Shown here: one piece after another, positions 62,208 to 64,000 of the stretch
Position numbering within the stretch: the stretch's first letter is position 1
How the letters are laid out: every line of letters begins with the position of its first letter
Origin: Hyphomonadaceae bacterium UBA7672
GTDB lineage: Bacteria; Pseudomonadota; Alphaproteobacteria; Caulobacterales; Hyphomonadaceae
Assembly (NCBI GenBank): GCA_002483135.1
Contig: DLHI01000035.1
Span: forward strand, 370,448 to 434,447
Direction of reading: 5' to 3'
Length of the DNA: 64,000 nt
Program-made: the position numbers and the translations under genes
The notes under the pieces: model-generated
What the model saw: the letters and a program-made list of their open reading frames with translations, nothing else
Databases searched by the model: none
Told to the model about the DNA's origin: nothing

Positions 62208-63191
62208 ATGAGGATTCTGGTCACCGGCCTGCTGGTCATCGCCCTCTCCGCATGTGCGAACATGGAGACACAGGTGTCGAAGCCGGAATGGACGCTGCTG
62301 ATTCATGGCGGGGCAGGCGTGATGCGGCGGGCCGAAATGACGCCAGAAATGGATGCTGCTTATCGCGCCGGGCTCAACGAAGCGCTGGATGCGGGCGCGC
62401 GCGTGCTGGCCGGCGGCGGCAGCGCTCTCGACGCTGTCGAGGCGTCGGTGCGTGTGCTTGAGGACAATCCGAACTTCAATGCGGGGCGCGGCGCCGTGCT
62501 GACACGCGAGGGCGTGGCGGAACTCGATGCGTCGATCATGGATGGGCGGGATCGCAGTGCGGGCGCGGTGGCGCAAGTGCGTACAGTGAAGAACCCGATC
62601 CGCGCGGCGCGGTATGTGATGGAAAAATCCGGCCGCGTGATGTTCGCTGGCCCGGATGTGGACGAGATGGCGAAGACCGCCGGGCTCGACATCGTGCCGC
62701 CGGATTACTTCATCACGCCGCGCCGCAAGGACCAGCTTGCGCGGGCCATGGCGGGAGAAGTCACCCCGATGGATCGCTATGGCACCGTGGGCGCCGTGGC
62801 TATGGACCGCCAGGGCAATCTCGCGGCGGCGACATCAACGGGCGGGATGAACGCCAAGCCGCCGGGCCGCGTGGGCGATAGCCCCGTGATCGGGGCTGGC
62901 ACCTATGCTGACAATGCGTCATGTGCGGTATCGGCGACGGGCGATGGGGAGTATTTCATCCGGGTGAGCGTCGCCCGCATGATCTGTGCACGCGTGGCGA
63001 TGCAGGGTATGAGCGCGGATCAGGCTGCGGGCGTCACGCTGGACGAAGTCAAGGCGCTGGGCGGCACGGGCGGCGTTATCGTGCTGTCGCATGATGGATC
63101 GGTTGCGCTTTCGATGAACACGGAAGGTATGTTCCGTGGTCGCGCAGACGCGACGGGCGTGCGTGAAGTGGGTATCTATACGGACGAATGA
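62208..63191 (+). CDS. Isoaspartyl peptidase/L-asparaginase lipoprotein (Ntn hydrolase)
   Basis: The 327-residue protein starts at ATG 62208 behind GGAGG. A lipoprotein signal ends LSAC (Cys16), unusual for this normally cytoplasmic family. Family hallmarks follow: LLIHGGAGVMRR, GGSALDAVEASVRVLEDNP, FNAGRGAVLT, and the autocleavage site with nucleophile Thr193 in DRYGTVGAVAMD, then TSTGGM and GDSPVIGAGTYAD. It cleaves isoaspartyl dipeptides and asparagine after self-processing, here probably in the periplasm. Confidence 0.92.
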   Translation: MRILVTGLLVIALSACANMETQVSKPEWTLLIHGGAGVMRRAEMTPEMDAAYRAGLNEALDAGARVLAGGGSALDAVEASVRVLEDNPNFNAGRGAVLTREGVAELDASIMDGRDRSAGAVAQVRTVKNPIRAARYVMEKSGRVMFAGPDVDEMAKTAGLDIVPPDYFITPRRKDQLARAMAGEVTPMDRYGTVGAVAMDRQGNLAAATSTGGMNAKPPGRVGDSPVIGAGTYADNASCAVSATGDGEYFIRVSVARMICARVAMQGMSADQAAGVTLDEVKALGGTGGVIVLSHDGSVALSMNTEGMFRGRADATGVREVGIYTDE

Positions 63192-63209
63192 TCACCAGGA
63201 GGGTTGGGT

Positions 63210-63650
63210 ATGCGGACTTTGATTGCCTTGGCTGCGGCGCTTGGTGCGGCGGCGTGTGTTGGAGATTCAGCTGAACTGGGCGGGGTAACCAATCGCATGA
63301 CGCCGCCGGCGGATGTGATTGCGTGTGATCCATCGCAGCTGCGTGTCGTGCAGCAGGGAGAACTGAAATTTCCCGCTGATGCAATGGCGTTCGTCTTTGC
63401 CAATCAGGGCACGTTCAGCATGGCCCAGGCGCAGATCCGCTACGACATCAACCAGAATGGCGAGACAGTGAATATCGCCTATTCCGGCCCATCGGAGCAT
63501 ACGCGTCACACGACGAAGGCGAAGGTGATCAAGGCGGCCGCCGATACGGTGGAGAGCACACGCTATGAATGGATGGGTGCGCCACAATATGCGACGGGCT
63601 GCACGTTCGATCTCACGGTCGAGATCCGGCGCACGCGCTACACCGGCTGA
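63210..63650 (+). CDS. Small lipoprotein with a TonB-C-like domain (146 aa)
   Basis: The protein starts at ATG 63210 with AGGAGG eight bases upstream. A lipoprotein signal ends GAAAC (Cys18). The mature domain reads KFPADAMAFVFANQGTFSMA, IRYDINQNGETVNIAYSGPS and FDLTVEIRRT. This beta-alpha-beta pattern is like the C-terminal domain of TonB energy transducers, but no membrane anchor or Pro-rich spacer precedes it. It begins 18 bp after the peptidase gene and is probably cotranscribed. The function is unknown. Confidence 0.7.
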   Translation: MRTLIALAAALGAAACVGDSAELGGVTNRMTPPADVIACDPSQLRVVQQGELKFPADAMAFVFANQGTFSMAQAQIRYDINQNGETVNIAYSGPSEHTRHTTKAKVIKAAADTVESTRYEWMGAPQYATGCTFDLTVEIRRTRYTG

Positions 63651-63748
63651 TCATGAAGTCTCCCGTTTGGTGACGCGGCCAGGCTCTTCATTTGAGCTTT
63701 CCTTCGCGTTGGCAAAGCGCGAATGTGCAGTCTTCACGGGAGGTCATC

Positions 63749-64000
63749 ATGCACAAACGCAAGCTTGGAACGTCCGGGCTGGAGATCGCGCCGCTGGTGC
63801 TGGGTGGGAATGTGTTCGGGTGGACGGCGGACAAGGACACGTCGTTCGCCGTGCTCGATGCGTTTCTGGATGAAGGCTTCAGCGCCGTCGACACGGCTGA
63901 TGTCTATTCGCGCTGGGCGCCGGGGCATCAGGGTGGCGAATCCGAAACGGTCATCGGCGCGTGGATGAAAGCACGCGGCAATCGCAGCAAGGTGACGCTG
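63749..64000 (+). CDS. Aldo/keto reductase, N-terminal part (runs off the window)
   Basis: The frame opens at ATG 63749 behind GGGAGG and is still open at the last base, giving 84 codons. MHKRKLGTSGLEIAPLVLGG and the catalytic Asp/Tyr segment VDTADVYSRW are the standard start of a YajO/YdjG-type aldo/keto reductase barrel. These enzymes reduce carbonyls with NADPH. The rest lies beyond the window, so the Lys/His of the tetrad cannot be checked. Confidence 0.9.
   Translation, partial: MHKRKLGTSGLEIAPLVLGGNVFGWTADKDTSFAVLDAFLDEGFSAVDTADVYSRWAPGHQGGESETVIGAWMKARGNRSKVTL

Overview
The window is high-GC alphaproteobacterial chromosome. A PopZ-like polar organiser gene between a TolC-type exporter gene and valS, an isoaspartyl-methyltransferase-like gene just before them, a Tad-type pilus protein, an Irr-type Fur regulator and abundant CoA-ester metabolism point to Caulobacterales/Hyphomonadaceae-like bacteria. 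This placement rests on gene content only. Coding density is high and almost every long antisense reading frame is a shadow of a real gene. I found two tRNA genes, no rRNA, no CRISPR array and no insertion sequence.

Layout. 0-6.4 kb: the end of a penicillin-acylase-type hydrolase, then a five-gene minus-strand operon (acyl-CoA dehydrogenase, MaoC-like hydratase, CitE-like lyase, family I CoA-transferase, putative lipoprotein). Its enzyme set matches the itaconate/citramalyl-CoA degradation clusters of pseudomonads. 6.5-13.4 kb: MAPEG protein, a DUF3604 lipoprotein / parvulin isomerase / HupE-UreJ membrane protein trio, a thiolase and an exported esterase. 13.5-21.4 kb: signalling and surface genes (membrane-anchored winged-helix regulator, phosphorelay hybrid kinase, TadG-like protein, REC-EAL phosphodiesterase, TetR). 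21.7-29.1 kb: class C beta-lactamase-like hydrolase, irr with an ICE-like operator, CaiB/BaiF CoA-transferase, a two-TM/TrkA-N/RyR-domain protein next to a nucleotide-enzyme-like gene broken by an amber codon, and a double TetR regulator. 29.5-41.7 kb: TonB receptor, hrpB, mntP, an rlmD-type RNA methyltransferase, modBCA, and a large redoxin/cytochrome/copper-monooxygenase/EF-hand protein behind a perfect FNR/FixK box.

42.0-55.0 kb is a 13-kb integrated element in the 3' end of tRNA-Asn. It carries a tyrosine integrase, portal, fused prohead protease-major capsid protein, gpW-like joining protein, DUF2190 cement protein, a RepA-like replicative ATPase, small and large terminase and several small genes. 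It has no tail, baseplate, holin or endolysin genes. That composition matches capsid-forming phage satellites (cf-PICI type), which build their own heads and borrow tails from a helper phage. This is the best candidate here for an undescribed system.

55.4-64 kb returns to core chromosome: tRNA-Cys, pcm-like methyltransferase, tolC, popZ, valS, small exported proteins, an isoaspartyl peptidase and the start of an aldo/keto reductase cut by the window edge.
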